From NCBI RefSeq assembly GCF_945859705.1, contig NW_026605120.1:1-64000 (forward strand): DNA of 64,000 bases, read 5' to 3'. Positions 35,501 through 49,293 of the stretch are shown here, one piece after another. The notes under the pieces are model-generated. The model made no database searches and was not told the origin of the DNA. It saw only the letters and a list, made by a program, of their open reading frames with translations. The position numbers and the translations under genes were made by a program. Origin of the DNA: Episyrphus balteatus. Lineage: Eukaryota > Arthropoda > Insecta > Diptera > Syrphidae. Positions within the stretch are counted from its first letter, which is position 1. Each line of letters begins with the position of its first letter.

Positions 35501-38181
35501 TTGTGAAAAAATATGATATTTTTTCAATGTGAACGTTTTTATGCCAAATTTTTATCCAATGCGAAGGGGAATGAATAGCAGAGTACAAAAATGTATATTT
35601 TATAAGTTTTGGATGCGTAGTTTTGATTTTATGGGATTTTGAATTTTGCAAAGTTTGACCCCAAAAAAACGCTGTTTAACGGAGTTATGGCCGTTTTTGT
35701 AAAAAAATATGATATTTTTTCAATGTGAAAGTTTTTATGCCAAATTTTTATCCAATGCTAAGGGGAATGAATAGCAGAGTACAAAAATGTATATTTTATA
35801 AGTTTTGGATGCGTAGTTTTGATTTTATGGGATTTTGAATTTTGCAAAGTTTGACCCCAAAAAAACGCTGTTTAACGGAGTTATGGCCGTTTTTGTGAAA
35901 AAATATGATATTTTTTCAATGTGAAAGTTTTTATGCCAAATTTTTATCCAATGCGAAGGGGAATGAATAGCAGAGTACAAAAATGTATATTTTATTAGTT
36001 TTGGATGCGTAGTTTTGATTTTATGGGATTTTGAATTTTGCAAAGTTTGACCCCAAAAAAACGCTGTTTAACGGAGTTATGGCCGTTTTTGTAAAAAAAT
36101 ATGATATTTTTTCAATGTGAAAGTTTTTATGCCAAATTTTTATCCAATGCTAAGGGGAATGAATAGCAGAGTACAAAAATGTATATTTTATAAGTTTTGG
36201 ATGCGTAGTTTTGATTTTATGGGATTTTGAATTTTGCAAAGTTTGACCCCAAAAAAACGCTGTTTAACGGAGTTATGGCCGTTTTTGTAAAAAAATATGA
36301 TATTTTTTCAATGTGAAAGTTTTTATGCCAAATTTTTATCCAATGCTAAGGGGAATGAATAGCAGAGTACAAAAATGTATATTTTATAAGTTTTGGATGC
36401 GTAGTTTTGATTTTATGGGATTTTGAATTTTGCAAAGTTTGACCCCAAAAAAACGCTGTTTAACGGAGTTATGGCCGTTTTTGTGAAAAAATATGATATT
36501 TTTTCATTGTGAACGTTTTTATGCCAAATTTTTATCCAATGCGAAGGGGAATGAATAGCAGAGTACAAAAATGTATATTTTATAAGTTTTGGATGCGTAG
36601 TTTTGATTTTATGGGATTTTGAATTTTGCAAAGTTTGACCCAAAAAAAACGCTGTTTAACGGAGTTATGGCCGTTTTTGTGAAAAAATATGATATTTTTT
36701 CAATGTGAAAGTTTTTATGCCAAATTTTTATCCAATGCGAAGGGGAATGAATAGCAGAGTACAAAAATGTATATTTTATAAGTTTTGGATGCGTAGTTTT
36801 GATTTTATGGGATTTTGAATTTTGCAAAGTTTGACCCCAAAAAAACGCTGTTTAACGGAGTTATGGCCGTTTTTGTGAAAAAATATGATATTTTTTCAAT
36901 GTGAACGTTTTTATGCCAAATTTTTATCCAATGCGAAGGGGAATGAATAGCAGAGTACAAAAATGTATATTTTATAAGTTTTGGATGCGTAGTTTTGATT
37001 TTATGGGATTTTGAATTTTGCAAAGTTTGACCCCAAAAAAACGCTGTTTAACGGAGTTATGGCCGTTTTTGTGAAAAAATATGATATTTTTTTAATGTGA
37101 ACGTTTTTATGCCAAATTTTTATCCAATGCGAAGGGGAATGAATAGCAGAGTACAAAAATGTATATTTTATAAGTTTTGGATGCGTAGTTTTGATTTTAT
37201 GGGATTTTGAATTTTGCAAAGTTTGATCCAAAAAAAAACGCTGTTTAACGGAGTTATGGCCGTTTTTGTGAAAAAATATGATATTTTTTCAATGTGAACG
37301 TTTTTATGCCAAATTTTTATCCAATGCGAAGGGGAATGAATAGCAGAGTACAAAAATGTATATTTTATAAGTTTTGGATGCGTAGTTTTGATTTTATGGG
37401 ATTTTGAATTTTGCAAAGTTTGACCCCAAAAAAACGCTGTTTAACGGAGTTATGGCCGTTTTTGTGAAAAAATATGATATTTTTTCAATGTGAACGTTTT
37501 TATGCCAAATTTTTATCCAATGCGAAGGGGAATGAATAGCAGAGTACAAAAATGTATATTTTGTAAGTTTTGGATGCGTAGTTTTGATTTTATGGGATTT
37601 TGAATTTTGCAAAGTTTGACCCCAAAAAAAAAACGCTGTTTAACGGAGTTATGGCCGTTTTTGTGAAAAAATATGATATTTTTTCAATGTGAAAGTTTTT
37701 ATGCCAAATTTTTATCCAATGCGAAGGGGAATGAATAGCAGAGTACAAAAATGTATATTTTATAAGTTTTGGATGCGTAGTTTTGATTTTATGGGATTTT
37801 GAATTTTGCAAAGTTTGACCCCAAAAAAAACGCTGTTTAACGGAGTTATGGCCGTTTTTGTGAAAAAATATGATATTTTTTCAATGTGAACGTTTTTATG
37901 CCAAATTTTTATCCAATGCGAAGGGGAATGAATAGCAGAGTACAAAAATGTATATTTTATAAGTTTTGGATGCGTAGTTTTGATTTTATGGGATTTTGAA
38001 TTTTGCAAAGTTTGACCCCAAAAAAACGCTGTTTAACGGAGTTATGGCCGTTTTTGTGAAAAAATATGATATTTTTTCAATGTGAACGTTTTTATGCCAA
38101 ATTTTTATCCAATGCGAAGGGGAATGAATAGCAGAGTACAAAAATGTATATTTTATAAGTTTTGGATGCGTAGTTTTGATT

Positions 38182-41100
38182 TTATAGGATTTTGAATTTT
38201 GCAAAGTTTGACCCCAAAAAAACGCTGTTTAACGGAGTTATGGCCGTTTTTGTGAAAAAATATGATATTTTTTCAATGTGAAAGTTTTTATGCCAAATTT
38301 TTATCCAATGCGAAGGGGAATGAATAGCAGAGTACAAAAATGTATATTTTATAAGTTTTGGATGCGTAGTTTTGATTTTATGGGATTTTGAATTTTGCAA
38401 AGTTTGACCCCAAAAAAACGCTGTTTAACGGAGTTATGGCCGTTTTTGTGAAAAAATATGATATTTTTTCAATGTGAACGTTTTTATGCCAAATTTTTAT
38501 CCAATGCGAAGGGGAATGATAGCAGAGTACAAAAATGTATATTTTATAAGTTTTGGATGCGTAGTTTTGATTTTATGGGATTTTGAATTTTGCAAAGTTT
38601 GACCCCAAAAAAAACGCTGTTTAACGGAGTTATGGCCGTTTTTGTGAAAAAATATGATATTTTTTCAATGTGAACGTTTTTATGCCAAATTTTTATCCAA
38701 TGCGAAGGGGAATGAATAGCAGAGTACAAAAATGTATATTTTATAAGTTTTGGATGCGTAGTTTTGATTTTATGGGATTTTGAATTTTGCAAAGTTTGAC
38801 CCCAAAAAAACGCTGTTTAACGGAGTTATGGCCGTTTTTGTGAAAAAATATGATTTTTTTTCAATGTGAACGTTTTTATGCCAAATTTTTATCCAATGCG
38901 AAGGGGAATGAATAGCAGAGTACAAAAATGTATATTTTATAAGTTTTGGATGCGTAGTTTTGATTTTATGGGATTTTGAATTTTGCAAAGTTTGACCCCA
39001 AAAAACGCTGTTTAAACGGAGTTATGGCCGTTTTTGTGAAAAAATATGATATTTTTTCAATGTGAACGTTTTTATGCCAAATTTTTATCCAATGCGAAGG
39101 GGAATGATAGCAGAGTACAAAAATATATATTTTATAAGTTTTGGATGCGTAGTTTTGATTTTATGGGATTTTGATATTTTCAAAGTTTGACCCCAAAAAA
39201 CGCTGTTTAACGGAGTTATGGCCGTTTTTGTGAAAAAATATGATATTTTTTCAATGTGAAAGTTTTTATGCCAAATTTTTATCCAATGCGATGGGGAATT
39301 AATAGCAGAGTACAAAAATGTATATTTTATAAGTTTTGGATGCGTAGTTTTGATTTTATGGGATTTTGAATTTTGCAAAGTTTGACCCCAAAAAAACGCT
39401 GTTTAACGGAGTTATGGCCGTTTTTGTGAAAAAATATGATATTTTTTCAATGTGAACGTTTTTATGCCAAATTTTTATCCAATGCGAAGGGGAATGAATA
39501 GCAGAGTACAAAAATGTATATTTTATAAGTTTTGGATGCGTAGTTTTGATTTTATGGGATTTTGAATTTTGCAAAGTTTGACCCCAAAAAAACGCTGTTT
39601 AACGGAGTTATGGCCGTTTTTGTGAAAAAATATGATATTTTTTCAATGTGAACGTTTTTATGCCAAATTTTTATCCAATGCGAAGGGGAATGAATAGCAG
39701 AGTACAAAAATGTATATTTTATAAGTTTTTGGATGCGTAGTTTTGATTTTATGGGATTTTGAATTTTGCAAAGTTTGACCCCAAAAAAACGCTGTTTAAC
39801 GGAGTTATGGCCGTTTTTGTGAAAAAATATGATATTTTTTCAATGTGAAAGTTTTTATGCCAAATTTTTATCCAATGCGAAGGGGAATGAATAGCAGAGT
39901 ACAAAAATGTATATTTTATAAGTTTTGGATGCGTAGTTTTGATTTTATGGGATTTTGAATTTTGCAAAGTTTGACCCCAAAAAAACGCTGTTTAACGGAG
40001 TTATGGCCGTTTTTGTGAAAAAATATGATATTTTTTCAATGTGAAAGTTTTTATGCCAAATTTTTATCCAATGCGAAGGGGAATGAATAGCAGAGTACAA
40101 AAATGTATATTTTATAAGTTTTGGATGCGTAGTTTTGATTTTATGGGATTTTGAATTTTGCAAAGTTTGACCCCAAAAAAAACGCTGTTTAACGGAGTTA
40201 TGGCCGTTTTTGTGAAAAAATATGATATTTTTTCAATGTGAAAGTTTTTATGCCAAATTTTTATCCAATGCGAAGGGGAATGAATAGCAGAGTACAAAAA
40301 TGTATATTTTATAAGTTTTGGATGCGTAGTTTTGATTTTATGGATTTTGAATTTTGCAAAGTTTAACCCCAAAAAAACGCTGTTTAACGGAGTTATGGCC
40401 GTTTTTGTGAAAAAATATGATATTTTTTCAATGTGAAAGTTTTTATGCCAAATTTTTATCCAATGCGAAGGGGAATGAATAGCAGAGTACAAAAATGTAT
40501 ATTTTATAAGTTTTGGATGCGTAGTTTTGATTTTATGGGATTTTGAATTTTGCAAAGTTTGACCCCAAAAAACGCTGTTTAACGGAGTTATGGCCGTTTT
40601 TGTGAAAAAATATGATATTTTTTCAATGTGAACGTTTTTATGCCAAATTTTTATCCAATGCGAAGGGGAATGAATAGCAGAGTACAAAAATGTATATTTT
40701 ATAAGTTTTGGATGCGTAGTTTTGATTTTATGGGATTTTGAATTTTGCAAAGTTTGACCCCAAAAAACGCTGTTTAACGGAGTTATGGCCGTTTTTGTGA
40801 AAAAATATGATATTTTTTCAATGTGAAAGTTTTTATGCCAAATTTTTATCCAATGCGAAGGGGAATGAATAGCAGAGTACAAAAATGTATATTTTATAAG
40901 TTTTGGATGCGTAGTTTTGATTTTATGGGATTTTGAATTTTGCAAAGTTTGACCCCAAAAAAAACGCTGTTTAACGGAGTTATGGCCGTTTTTGTGAAAA
41001 AATATGATATTTTTTCAATGTGAACGTTTTTATGCCAAATTTTTATCCAATGCGAAGGGGAATGAATAGCAGAGTACAAAAATGTATATTTTATAAGTTT

Positions 41101-44100
41101 TGGATGCGTAGTTTTGATTTTATGGGATTTTGAATTTTGCAAAGTTTGACCCCAAAAAAACGCTGTTTAACGGAGTTATGGCCGTTTTTGTGAAAAAATA
41201 TGATATTTTTTCAATGTGAAAGTTTTTATGCCAAATTTTTATCCAATGCGAAGGGGAATGAATAGCAGAGTACAAAAATGTATATTTTATAAGTTTTGGA
41301 TGCGTAGTTTTGATTTTATGTAATTTTGAATTTTGCAAAGTTTTTATGCCAAATTTTTATCCAATGCGAAGGGGAATGAATAGCAGAGTCCAAAAATGTA
41401 TATTTTATAAGTTTTGGATGCGTAGTTTTGATTTTATGGGATTTTGAATTTTGCAAAGTTTGACCCCAAAAAAACGTGAACGTTTTTATGCCAAATTTTT
41501 ATCCAATGCGAAGGGGAATGAATAGCAGAGTACAAAAATGTATATTTTATAAGTTTTGGATGCGTAGTTTTGATTTTATAGGATTTTGAATTTTGCAAAG
41601 TTTGACCCCAAAAAAACGCTGTTTAACGGAGTTATGGCCGTTTTTGTGAAAAAATATGATATTTTTTCAATGTGAAAGTTTTTATGCCAAATTTTTATCC
41701 AATGCGAAGGGGAATGAATAGCAGAGTACAAAAATGTATATTTTATAAGTTTTGGATGCGTAGTTTTGATTTTATGGGATTTTGAATTTTGCAAAGTTTG
41801 ACCCCAAAAAAACGCTGTTTAACGGAGTTATGGCCGTTTTTGTGAAAAAATATGATATTTTTTCAATGTGAACGTTTTTATGCCAAATTTTTATCCAATG
41901 CGAAGGGGAATGAATAGCAGAGTACAAAAATGTATATTTTATAAGTTTTGGATGCGTAGTTTTGATTTTATGGGATTTTGAATTTTGCAAAGTTTGACCC
42001 CAAAAAAACGCTGTTTAACGGAGTTATGGCCGTTTTTGTGAAAAAATATGATTTTTTTTCAATGTGAACGTTTTTATGCCAAATTTTTATCCAATGCGAA
42101 GGGGAATGAATAGCAGAGTACAAAAATGTATATTTTATAAGTTTTGGATGCGTAGTTTTGATTTTATGGGATTTTGAATTTTGCAAAGTTTGACCCCAAA
42201 AAACGCTGTTTAACGGAGTTATGGCCGTTTTTGTGAAAAAATATGATATTTTTTCAATGTGAACGTTTTTATGCCAAATTTTTATCCAATGCGAAGGGGA
42301 ATGAATAGCAGAGTACAAAAATGTATATTTTATAAGTTTTGGATGCGTAGTTTTGATTTTATGGGATTTTGAATTTTGCAAAGTTTGACCCCAAAAAACG
42401 CTGTTTAACGGAGTTATGGCCGTTTTTGTGAAAAAATATGATATTTTTTCAATGTGAAAGTTTTTATGCCAAATTTTTATCCAATGCGATGGGGAATTAA
42501 TAGCAGAGTACAAAAATGTATATTTTATAAGTTTTGGATGCGTAGTTTTGATTTTATGGGATTTTGAATTTTGCAAAGTTTGACCCCAAAAAAAACGCTG
42601 TTTAACGGAGTTATGGCCGTTTTTGTGAAAAAATATGATATTTTTTCAATGTGAACGTTTTTATGCCAAATTTTTATCCAATGCGAAGGGGAATGAATAG
42701 CAGAGTACAAAAATGTATATTTTATAAGTTTTGGATGCGTAGTTTTGATTTTATGGGATTTTGAATTTTGCAAAGTTTGACCCCAAAAAAACGCTGTTTA
42801 ACGGAGTTATGGCCGTTTTTGTGAAAAAATATGATATTTTTTCAATGTGAACGTTTTTATGCCAAATTTTTATCCAATGCGAAGGGGAATGAATAGCAGA
42901 GTACAAAAATGTATATTTTATAAGTTTTGGATGCGTAGTTTTGATTTTATGGGATTTTGAATTTTGCAAAGTTTGACCCCAAAAAAACGCTGTTTAACGG
43001 AGTTATGGCCGTTTTTGTGAAAAAATATGATATTTTTTCAATGTGAAAGTTTTTATGCCAAATTTTTATCCAATGCGAAGGGGAATGAATAGCAGAGTAC
43101 AAAAATGTATATTTTATAAGTTTTGGATGCGTAGTTTTGATTTTATGGGATTTTGAATTTTGCAAAGTTTGACCCCAAAAAAACGCTGTTTAACGGAGTT
43201 ATGGCCGTTTTTGTGAAAAAATATGATATTTTTTCAATGTGAAAGTTTTTATGCCAAATTTTTTTTCCAATGCGAAGGGGAATGAATAGCAGAGTACAAA
43301 AATGTATATTTTATAAGTTTTGGATGCGTAGTTTTGATTTTATGGGATTTTGAATTTTGCAAAGTTTAACCCCAAAAAAACGCTGTTTAACGGAGTTATG
43401 GCCGTTTTTGTGAAAAAATATGATATTTTTTCAATGTGAAAGTTTTTATGCCAAATTTTTATCCAATGCGAAGGGGAATGAATAGCAGAGTACAAAAATG
43501 TATATTTTATAAGTTTTGGATGCGTAGTTTTGATTTTATGGGATTTTGAATTTTGCAAAGTTTGACCCCAAAAAACGCTGTTTAACGGAGTTATGGCCGT
43601 TTTTGTGAAAAAATATGATATTTTTTCAATGTGAACGTTTTTATGCCAAATTTTTATCCAATGCGAAGGGGAATGAATAGCAGAGTACAAAAATGTATAT
43701 TTTATAAGTTTTGGATGCGTAGTTTTGATTTTATGGGATTTTGAATTTTGCAAAGTTTGACCCCAAAAAACGCTGTTTAACGGAGTTATGGCCGTTTTTG
43801 TGAAAAAATATGATATTTTTTCAATGTGAAAGTTTTTATGCCAAATTTTTATCCAATGCGAAGGGGAATGAATAGCAGAGTACAAAAATGTATATTTTAT
43901 AAGTTTTGGATGCGTAGTTTTGATTTTATGGGATTTTGAATTTTGCAAAGTTTGACCCCAAAAAAACGCTGTTTAACGGAGTTATGGCCGTTTTTGTGAA
44001 AAAATATGATATTTTTTCAATGTGAACGTTTTTATGCCAAATTTTTATCCAATGCGAAGGGGAATGAATAGCAGAGTACAAAAATGTATATTTTATAAGT

Positions 44101-44340
44101 TTTGGATGCGTAGTTTTGATTTTATGGGATTTTGAATTTTGCAAAGTTTGACCCCAAAAAAACGCTGTTTAACGGAGTTATGGCCGTTTTTGTGAAAAAA
44201 TATGATATTTTTTCAATGTGAACGTTTTTATGCCAAATTTTTATCCAATGCGAAGGGGAATGAATAGCAGAGTACAAAAATGTATATTTTATAAGTTTTG
44301 GATGCGTAGTTTTGATTTTATGTAATTTTGAATTTTGCAA
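38182..44340 (+). repeat. About 3.0-3.2-kb higher-order unit, two copies
   Basis: Rare variants recur at a constant distance. GATTTTTTTTCAATG is at about 38852 and 42050 and GATGGGGAATTAATAG at about 39289 and 42487 (both 3198 bp). GTTTAACCCC is at about 40362 and 43365, and TTTTATGTAATTTTG at about 41320 and 44322 (about 3002 bp). The drop from 3198 to about 3002 is one lost monomer. Each copy ends with a 118-bp then a 142-bp deletion monomer. Confidence 0.72.
41339..41480 (+). repeat. First clear 118-bp and 142-bp deletion monomers
   Basis: At about 41333-41350, GCAAAGTTT is joined directly to TTATGCC, removing 78 bp. The parental ends GCAAAGTTTGACC and GTGAAAGTTTTTATGCC share AAAGTTT, so this is a 7-bp microhomology deletion that must have arisen in a GAAAG-type monomer. 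At about 41470 AAAAAACG is joined to TGAACG, removing 54 bp. The first junction is always accompanied by TTTTATGTAATTTTG just upstream, and the pair reappears many times downstream. Confidence 0.85.
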
Positions 44341-44992
44341 AGTTTTTATGCCAAATTTTTATCCAATGCGAAGGGGAATGAATAGCAGAGTACAAAAATG
44401 TATATTTTATAAGTTTTGGATGCGTAGTTTTGATTTTATGGGATTTTGAATTTTGCAAAGTTTGACCCCAAAAAAACGTGAACGTTTTTATGCCAAATTT
44501 TTATCCAATGCGAAGGGGAATGAATAGCAGAGTACAAAAATGTATATTTTATAAGTTTTGGATGCGTAGTTTTGATTTTATGGGATTTTGAATTTTGCAA
44601 AGTTTGACCCCAAAAAAACGCTGTTTAACGGAGTTATGGCCGTTTTTGTGAAAAAATATGATATTTTTTCAATGTGAAAGTTCTTATGCCAAATTTTTAT
44701 CCAATGCGAAGGGGAATGAATAGCAGAGTACAAAAATGTATATTTTATAAGTTTTGGATGCGTAGTTTTGATTTTATGGGATTTTGAATTTTGCAAAGTT
44801 TGACCCCAAAAAAACGCTGTTTAACGGAGTTATGGCCGTTTTTGTGAAAAAATATGATATTTTTTCAATGTGAAAGTTCTTATGCCAAATTTTTATCCAA
44901 TGCGAAGGGGAATGAATAGCAGAGTACAAAAATGTATATTTTATAAGTTTTGGATGCGTAGTTTTGATTTTATGGGATTTTGATTTTTGCAA

Positions 44993-46560
44993 AGTTTGAC
45001 CCCAAAAAAACGCTATTTAACGGAGTTATGGCCGTTTTTGTGAAAAAATATGATATTTTTTCAATGTGAAAGTTTTTATGCCAAATTTTTATCCAATGCG
45101 AAGGGGAATGAATAGCAGAGTACAAAAATGTATATTTTATAAGTTTTGGATGTGTAGCTTTGATTTAATGGGATTTTTAATTTTGCAAAGTTTGACCCCA
45201 AAAAAACGCTGTTTAACGGAGTTATGGCCGTTTTTGTGAAAAAATATGATATTTTTTCAATGTGAACGTTTTTATGCCAAATTTTTATCCAATGCGAAGG
45301 GGAATGAATAGCAGAGTACAAAAATGTATATTTTATAAGTTTTGGATGCGTAGTTTTGATTTTATGGGATTTTGAATTTTGCAAAGTTTGACCCCAAAAA
45401 AACGCTGTTTAACGGAGTTATGGCCGTTTTTGTGAAAAAATATGATATTTTTTCAATGTGAAAGTTCTTATGCCAAATTTTTATCCAATGCGAAGGGGAA
45501 TGAATAGCAGAGTACAAAAATGTATATTTTATAAGTTTTGGATGCGTAGTTTTGATTTTATGGGATTTTGAATTTTGCAAAGTTTGACCCCAAAAAAACG
45601 CTGTTTAACGGAGTTATGGCCGTTTTTGTGAAAAAATATGATATTTTTTCAATGTGAAAGTTCTTATGCCAAATTTTTATCCAATGCGAAGGGGAATGAA
45701 TAGCAGAGTACAAAAATGTATATTTTATAAGTTTTGGATGCGTAGTTTTGATTTTATGGGATTTTGAATTTTGCAAAGTTTGACCCCAAAAAAACGCTAT
45801 TTAACGGAGTTATGGCCGTTTTTGTGAAGAAATATGATATTTTTTCAATGTGAAAGTTTTTATGCCAAATTTTTATCCAATGCGAAGGGGAATGAATAGC
45901 AGAGTACAAAAATGTATATTTTATAAGTTTTGGATGTGTAGCTTTGATTTAATGGGATTTTTAATTTTGCAAAGTTTGACCCCAAAAAAACGCTGTTTAA
46001 CGGAGTTATGGCCGTTTTTGTGAAAAAATATGATATTTTTTCAATGTGAACGTTTTTATGCCAAATTTTTATCCAATGCGAAGGGGAATGAATAGCAGAG
46101 TACAAAAATGTATATTTTATAAGTTTTGGATGCGTAGTTTTGATTTTATGGGATTTTGAATTTTGCAAAGTTTGACCCCAAAAAAACGCTGTTTAACGGA
46201 GTTATGGCCGTTTTTGTGAAAAAATATGATATTTTTTCAATGTGAAAGTTCTTATGCCAAATTTTTATCCAATGCGAAGGGGAATGAATAGCAGAGTACA
46301 AAAATGTATATTTTATAAGTTTTGGATGCGTAGTTTTGATTTTATGGGATTTTGAATTTTGCAAAGTTTGACCCCAAAAAAACGCTGTTTAACGGAGTTA
46401 TGGCCGTTTTTGTGAAAAAATATGATATTTTTTCAATGTGAACGTTTTTATGCCAAATTTTTATCCAATGCGAAGGGGAATGAATAGCAGAGTACAAAAA
46501 TGTATATTTTATAAGTTTTGGATGCGTAGTTTTGATTTTATGGGATTTTGAATTTTGCAA
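44993..46560 (+). repeat. 784-bp four-monomer higher-order unit, two copies
   Basis: A rare monomer with GGATGTGTAGCTTTGATTTA and GGGATTTTTAATTTTGC lies at about 45150 and 784 bp later at about 45934, with the same following variants. A third occurrence is at about 52231, in another copy of the neighbourhood. Confidence 0.75.
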
Positions 46561-49293
46561 AGTTTGACCCCAAAAAAACGCTATTTAACGGAGTTATGGC
46601 CGTTTTTGTGAAAAAATATGATATTTTTTCAATGTGAAAGTTTTTATGCCAAATTTTTATCCAATGCGAAGGGGAATGAATAGGAGAGTACAAAAATGTA
46701 TATTTTATAAGTTTTGGATGCGTAGTTTTGATTTTATGGGATTTTGAATTTTGCAAAGTTTGACCCCAAAAAAACGCTGTTTAACGGAGTTATGGCCGTT
46801 TTTGTGAAAAAATATGATATTTTTTCAATGTGAAAGTTCTTATGCCAAATTTTTATCCAATGCGAAGGGGAATGAATAGCAGAGTACAAAAATGTATATT
46901 TTATAAGTTTTGGATGCGTAGTTTTGATTTTATGGGATTTTGAATTTTGCAAAGTTTGACCCCAAAAAAACGCTGTTTAACGGAGTTATGGCCGTTTTTG
47001 TGAAAAAATATGATATTTTTTCAATGTGAACGTTTTTATGCCAAATTTTTATCCAATGCGAAGGGGAATGAATAGCAGAGTACAAAAATGTATATTTTAT
47101 AAGTTTTGGATGCGTAGTTTTGATTTTATGGGATTTTGAATTTTGCAAAGTTTGACCCCAAAAAAACGCTATTTAACGGAGTTATGGCCGTTTTTGTGAA
47201 AAAATATGATATTTTTTCAATGTGAAAGTTCTTATGCCAAATTTTTATCCAATGCGAAGGGGAATGAATAGCAGAGTACAAAAATGTATATTTTATAAGT
47301 TTTGGATGCGTAGTTTTGATTTTATGGGATTTTGAATTTTGCAAAGTTTGACCCCAAAAAAACGCTGTTTAACGGAGTTATGGCCGTTTTTGTGAAAAAA
47401 TATGATATTTTTTCAATGTGAAAGTTTTTATGCCAAATTTTTATCCAATGCGAAGGGGAATGAATAGCAGAGTACAAAAATGTATATTTTATAAGTTTTG
47501 GATGCGTAGTTTTGATTTTATGGGATTTTGAATTTTGCAAAGTTTGACCCCAAAAAAACGCTGTTTAACGGAGTTATGGCCGTTTTTGTGAAAAAATATG
47601 ATATTTTTTCAATGTGAAAGTTCTTATGCCAAATTTTTATCCAATGCGAAGGGGAATGAATAGCAGAGTGCAAAAATGTATATTTTATAAGTTTTGGATG
47701 CGTAGTTTTGATTTTATGTAATTTTGAATTTTGCAAAGTTTTTATGCCAAATTTTTATCCAATGCGAAGGGGAATGAATAGCAGAGTACAAAAATGTATA
47801 TTTTAAAAGTTTTGGATGCGTAGTTTTGATTTTATGGGATTTTGAATTTTGCAAAGTTTGACCCCAAAAAAAAACGCTGTTTAACGGAGTTATAGCCGTT
47901 TTTGTGAAAAAATATGATATTTTTTCAATGTGAACGTTTTTATGCCAAATTTTTATCCAATGCGAAGGGGAATGAATAGCAGAGTACAAAAATGTATATT
48001 TTATAAGTTTTGGATGCGTAGTTTTGATTTTATGGGATTTTGAATTTTGCAAAGTTTGACCCCAAAAAAACGCTATTTAACGGAGTTATGGCCGTTTTTG
48101 TGAAAAAATATGATATTTTTTCAATGTGAAAGTTTTTATGCCAAATTTTTATCCAATGCGAAGGGGAATGAATAGCAGAGTACAAAAATGTATATTTTAT
48201 AAGTTTTGGATGCGTAGTTTTGATTTTATGTAATTTTGAATTTTGCAAAGTTTTTATGCCAAATTTTTATCCAATGCGAAGGGGAATGAATAGCAGAGTC
48301 CAAAAATGTATATTTTATAAGTTTTGGATGCGTAGTTTTGATTTTATGGGATTTTGAATTTTGCAAAGTTTGACCCCAAAAAAACGTGAACGTTTTTATG
48401 CCAAATTTTTATCCAATGCGAAGGGGAATGAATAGCAGAGTACAAAAATGTATATTTTATAAGTTTTGGATGCGTAGTTTTGATTTTATGGGATTTTGAA
48501 TTTTGCAAAGTTTGACCCCAAAAAAACGCTGTTTAACGGAGTTATGGCCGTTTTTGTGAAAAAATATGATATTTTTTCAATGTGAAAGTTCTTATGCCAA
48601 ATTTTTATCCAGTGCGAAGGGGAATGAATAGCAGAGTACAAAAATGTATATTTTATAAGTTTTGGATGCGTAGTTTTTGATTTTATGGGATTTTGAATTT
48701 TGCAAAGTTTGACCCCAAAAAAACGCTGTTTAACGGAGTTATGGCCGTTTTTGTGAAAAAATATGATATTTTTTCAATGTGAACGTTTTTATGCCAAATT
48801 TTTATCCAATGCGAAGGGGAATGAATAGCAGAGTACAAAAATGTATATTTTATAAGTTTTGGATGCGTAGTTTTGATTTTATGGGATTTTGAATTTTGCA
48901 AAGTTTGACCCCAAAAAAACGCTATTTAACGGAGTTATGGCCGTTTTTGTGAAAAAATATGATATTTTTTCAATGTGAAAGTTCTTATGCCAAATTTTTA
49001 TCCAATGCGAAGGGGAATGAATAGCAGAGTACAAAAATGTATATTTTATAAGTTTTGGATGCGTAGTTTTGATTTTATGGGATTTTGAATTTTGCAAAGT
49101 TTGACCCCAAAAAAACGCTGTTTAACGGAGTTATGGCCGTTTTTGTGAAAAAATATGATATTTTTTCAATGTGAAAGTTCTTATGCCAAATTTTTATCCA
49201 ATGCGAAGGGGAATGAATAGCAGAGTACAAAAATGTATATTTTATAAGTTTTGGATGCGTAGTTTTGATTTTATGTAATTTTGAATTTTGCAA

